From Elysia marginata (taxonomy: Eukaryota; Mollusca; Gastropoda; Plakobranchidae): a DNA stretch of 64,000 nt. This document shows positions 60,938 through 64,000 of the stretch, in pieces. The stretch spans positions 76,633-140,632 of the forward strand of contig BMAT01008820.1 of the NCBI GenBank assembly GCA_019649035.1, written 5' to 3'. Under the pieces are notes generated by a model that saw only the letters and a list, made by a program, of their open reading frames with translations, did not search any database and was not told the DNA's origin. How positions within the stretch are numbered: position 1 is the stretch's first letter; each line of letters starts with the position of its first letter. Position numbers and translations under genes: made by a program.

Positions 60938-61200
60938 TTTCTGTCTGTCTGTATCTATCTATCTATCTATCTACCTTTCTATCTATCTATCTATCTACAT
61001 GTGTAACTATCCATCTGTTTATATGTCTCAATAGATTATTGGCTTCATAATGTCAGGAAGTACAGTGCTGGACTTGCATAAGGAGATTTTTTATATATAA
61101 TGTTTCTCGTCGTCGTTAGGTGTGAATATCTATCTGTCTATCTGTCAATCTATCTATTTTTTATCCACCTATATACCTATCAGTATGACTATCTATATAT
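60938..61200. repeat. (TCTG)n/(TATC)n tetranucleotide arrays
   Basis: CTGTCTGT then TATCTATC at 60938-61000, and a looser TATC/TCTG block at about 61125-61200, separated by ordinary sequence. Confidence 0.88.
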
Positions 61201-64000
61201 TTATGTATCTACCAATCCATTAACTAAATACATCTCCATTATTGTTATTTTCTTTTTATCGGTTCGTTCTTCCATGATTATAGCTTTTGTATTTGCCTCG
61301 GTTTAAATTAACTTACTTGTCTCTTGTGTGCCTTAATTCTCTTTTTTTTCTGCGTTTTCATCTATGACCATAAGTTGTATTTGCAAAACTTTTTTCTTTA
61401 AAAATATGAAGAGAGCATTTATAGTGGTTGCAGCAGCGGAAACTAACGGAATGGGCAGGAAGAAAGGATGACAGATAGAGGCACACAATACAGGCAGGCA
61501 GAGACAGAAAAGTCAGAGCAAGGAAGAGACAAAAAGCGATATAGAAACAAAACCAAACGATTGTCAGAGTTAGCCAACCGCACACCCCTCCCCCTACACG
61601 TTGGAATTCATTTATATAAAGACTTGTGTAATGTCATTGTTAGGTCACACGCCACCTGGTATTTAAATTAGGACAAATTTTTTTCTTCTTCAATTAGTCT
61701 GAGTAACTTTTGTCTTTGAATGACAAAATATGCAGTTCTGCGGCTAATGTGATTCACAAGGATTTTCTATTTTGCTACTATTCCTTAGGTTACTTTATAA
61801 ATTTCTTGCAGTTTCGACTTTGATGAAATATTAAAATTTCAAGTCGTGGCCGTTTACTGACTTTCCTCTCGGATTACAATTACATTTTTAAAAAGTTCGG
61901 CTAACACAAGACCGAGAAAAAGACAGTTCAGGTTATGGTATAATCACGACAAAAAGAATTTTATAACATCAGAACTAGATCTACTTCTTTGGAGTGAAGC
62001 ATTTGAAGATGAGAAAGCTGTCAGTTTGATGTAATCCGCAATGAGGTTGTTGCCTCATATGGATCTGATTTTTTTATACTCATTTCGGCATTGTTCTAAT
62101 TCCTGTTGCGTAATCAAAGTCTTCACCCCCCCCCCCTTTTTTTTGCGCCACTTCTACAAATACATAACACCCCAGACCGCCGTATGACGGAGGCCTAGAT
62201 AACACCTCATAACACCTGACTCAACGTTGGCGTAATTGTCGTGAGAGATAGCTAGATTTTTTTTCTAGACTTCCCTCATCAAATTTAGTTGTCTTCGTAA
62301 TCTATGAACATACAGGATACGTTTGCGACCTAACTTCCAGGGAGTTCCGTTTTCTAAAATGTTTGCATCACGCATAACAGCTTTAAAGGAAAGATCTTCT
62401 CTTCTCAGCTAATTGAGAGAATAAAAAGATACAAACCACAAGACCAAAAACAACAAGACAAATCAGAGGTGACGATAGGTGAAGAGAGGAAAGGGAAGGC
62501 GGATGGGAGAGCTGTTCACGGATCGAAACAAAATCCCAGACACTGAGACGAAGCTAGATGTGAAGTCATGGCTGCGAGATTAAACAAGGAAACAAGATGG
62601 GTTTCTCCTAGTGTTTACCTTCAGCAATGGAATCAAAATGTTTGATTGAAGGTATACTTCAGTTTCATCAATTATTTTTGTAACATTCTGAATTGTGGAT
62701 TAGTTTTTCTAAGATTTGGTTAGAAAAAGTTTTCAAGGCTATTAGATTTTCGACTGACCTTTTTTTTTATTTTTGGTAAATGTTTTTGATTTTCTATTAC
62801 GTTTTTTTTTAAATAACATAGCTAGAAATCTGAGAGTCTGTTTTTTAAATAGAATCTATGTCTTTTTAACTTTCTTTATCGATTGTCTGGCTCTCCGTCT
62901 CTCTGTTTGTCTGTCTGTCTCTGTCATCGCTGTGACTCTCAATTTTTTTAAAAAATCTGACCTTGGCTCACGCTTTTCCCAACATTAAAACTGGCTTCTT
63001 TTCTTTCCCTTCTCCTGTCTTGTCATATCTTATACTATTACAACTACATACTTCTTTCTCGTTTATTTTATTGTTTGTCTCTCCCTCTCATGTTTTAATT
63101 TGACTTATGCTGCCTTTTCTTGTTTATTACTACTTGCTAGGGCGCCCATTGGTATAAATTGCATAAGAGAATGACAAGAAAAAAGTATAAGGGAAAGCGC
63201 AAATATTTTTGGGTGACGTAAAAATTCTAGAAGTCTATTCTCAAGAACAATTTTTTTTATGTTCACGGTTCTTGTATTTACAGAATGCAATGGCTTTTTT
63301 CGCAAATTTTGTTGACCTAAGTTGTTGGTTTTTCTTCGGTCTGTTTAGTTTTCTGACAAAAAAATTGATTTCACGTCAGGTTTTTTTTGACGTGCTGAAA
63401 GAAAAGGAATCGAAATTCCGCAAGGTAAAAGACGGTCGAAAATAATCCAGTTGCCCATCTTCAATCATTTCCCATGTGGGTCTCTTATGTAATTCTATGG
63501 TCAAGCTATTTATAATTTTGCTAATTGTGGAGATAAACAACATTTATCCCAGGTCAATGAAGATAACAATTATTATGGCTGAGTCAAATACATTAGAAGG
63601 AATCCAATATTTAGAATTGGCTTTGTTTATATGTCTTAAAACAAATGTAATTGGTGAGCCAGAAGTCACAATTTCCACATTATCAGACAGTGATATTCTG
63701 AACAATGCGCTCTAATGCGGGCTTTCAAGAATTTAAAGCTGCTTTAAGTCGTCCTAATTTTCTGGAGGGAAATTAGAATCTTTGTTGATGTTAAATGTAA
63801 TTGGGGGGGGGGATAATTTTTAGAAAAGCGCGTTTTAAAATAAGAATTTCCGTCATCCAACCCATAGGCACTGGTTAGACCTAGTCCCAATTAAGATAGC
63901 ATAGATCCTTAAATGCGTCATTAAAAATAATTGTTTTAATCATTGTGGTCGAAGTTTAAAAAAAAACTAGCAATTTGAGCTACGAACAGCCTAGAGCATA

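Larger units (their letters stand above)
52707..64000. other. AT-rich non-coding stretch
   Basis: Microsatellites, the decayed SINE at 55.92 kb, purine tracts at 57.2, 58.9, 59.2, 59.8 and 61.5 kb, a C13-T8 run at about 62126, and a G-run at 63803. Frames at 53.3, 55.15, 58.06 and 63.5 kb are unsupported. Confidence 0.5.

Noticed and set aside
1-64000. LTR elements, retrovirus-like or Polinton-like fossils
   Set aside because: No protease, integrase, capsid or envelope text and no long terminal repeat pair with the right ends were seen. The 120-bp pair at 44.2/45.6 kb is too short and its interior has no such content.

Overview
This is a eukaryotic, AT-rich, gene-poor window, most likely from an invertebrate and probably a mollusc (gastropod-like). 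The reasons are spliceosomal exon/intron structure, tRNA-headed SINEs with body domains of the kind I recall from molluscan genomes, LINE relics, many microsatellites, and repeated use of the word CTAGATCTAG. The taxon is inferred, not proven. No bacterial operon, CRISPR array, rRNA or intact tRNA gene is visible.

Host gene. One gene is supported, on the minus strand. Exon 1 (coding part 18895-19237) encodes a signal-peptide-like N-terminus and ends at a strong CAAG|GTAAG donor. Exon 2 (from 13937) starts after a TTTCACCAG acceptor. The phase-1 junction joins into a continuous frame, giving about 196 residues if translation stops at the TAA at 13690-13692, or more if the GTAAGT donor at 13693 is used. 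I do not recognise the protein. Its roughly 5 kb intron carries a 36-bp minisatellite in which 16 of 19 units contain the AP-1-type word TGACTCA.

Layout. 1-5.8 kb: AT-rich DNA, two oppositely oriented LINE reverse transcriptase relics (2.26-3.06 kb minus, 3.18-3.65 kb plus), then an old repeat whose second copy lies at 10.0-11.1 kb. 8.2 kb: a long imperfect hairpin. 12.4 kb: a third LINE C-terminal relic. 13.7-19.4 kb: the host gene. 25-38 kb: four well-formed SINEs or SINE tails (25.05-25.36, 27.11-27.45, 31.12-31.37, 37.18-37.49 kb), two of them with target-site duplications, plus long trinucleotide arrays. 44.0-45.75 kb: a 26-bp degenerate minisatellite and a 120-bp sequence present twice. 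52.2-52.5 kb: a 65-bp satellite with dimeric higher-order structure running into a 217-base assembly gap. 52.7-64 kb: AT-rich DNA with (GA)n/(TC)n tracts and a decayed SINE.

Most long open frames here are by-products of low-complexity DNA (poly-His from CAT repeats, poly-Tyr/Leu from AGT repeats, Ser/Leu from GA tracts) and were not called as genes. I found no new multi-gene system. The items most worth follow-up are the unrecognised secretory gene and its intronic TGACTCA array, the nested LINE-tail insertion, and the 44-45.7 kb repeat pair.
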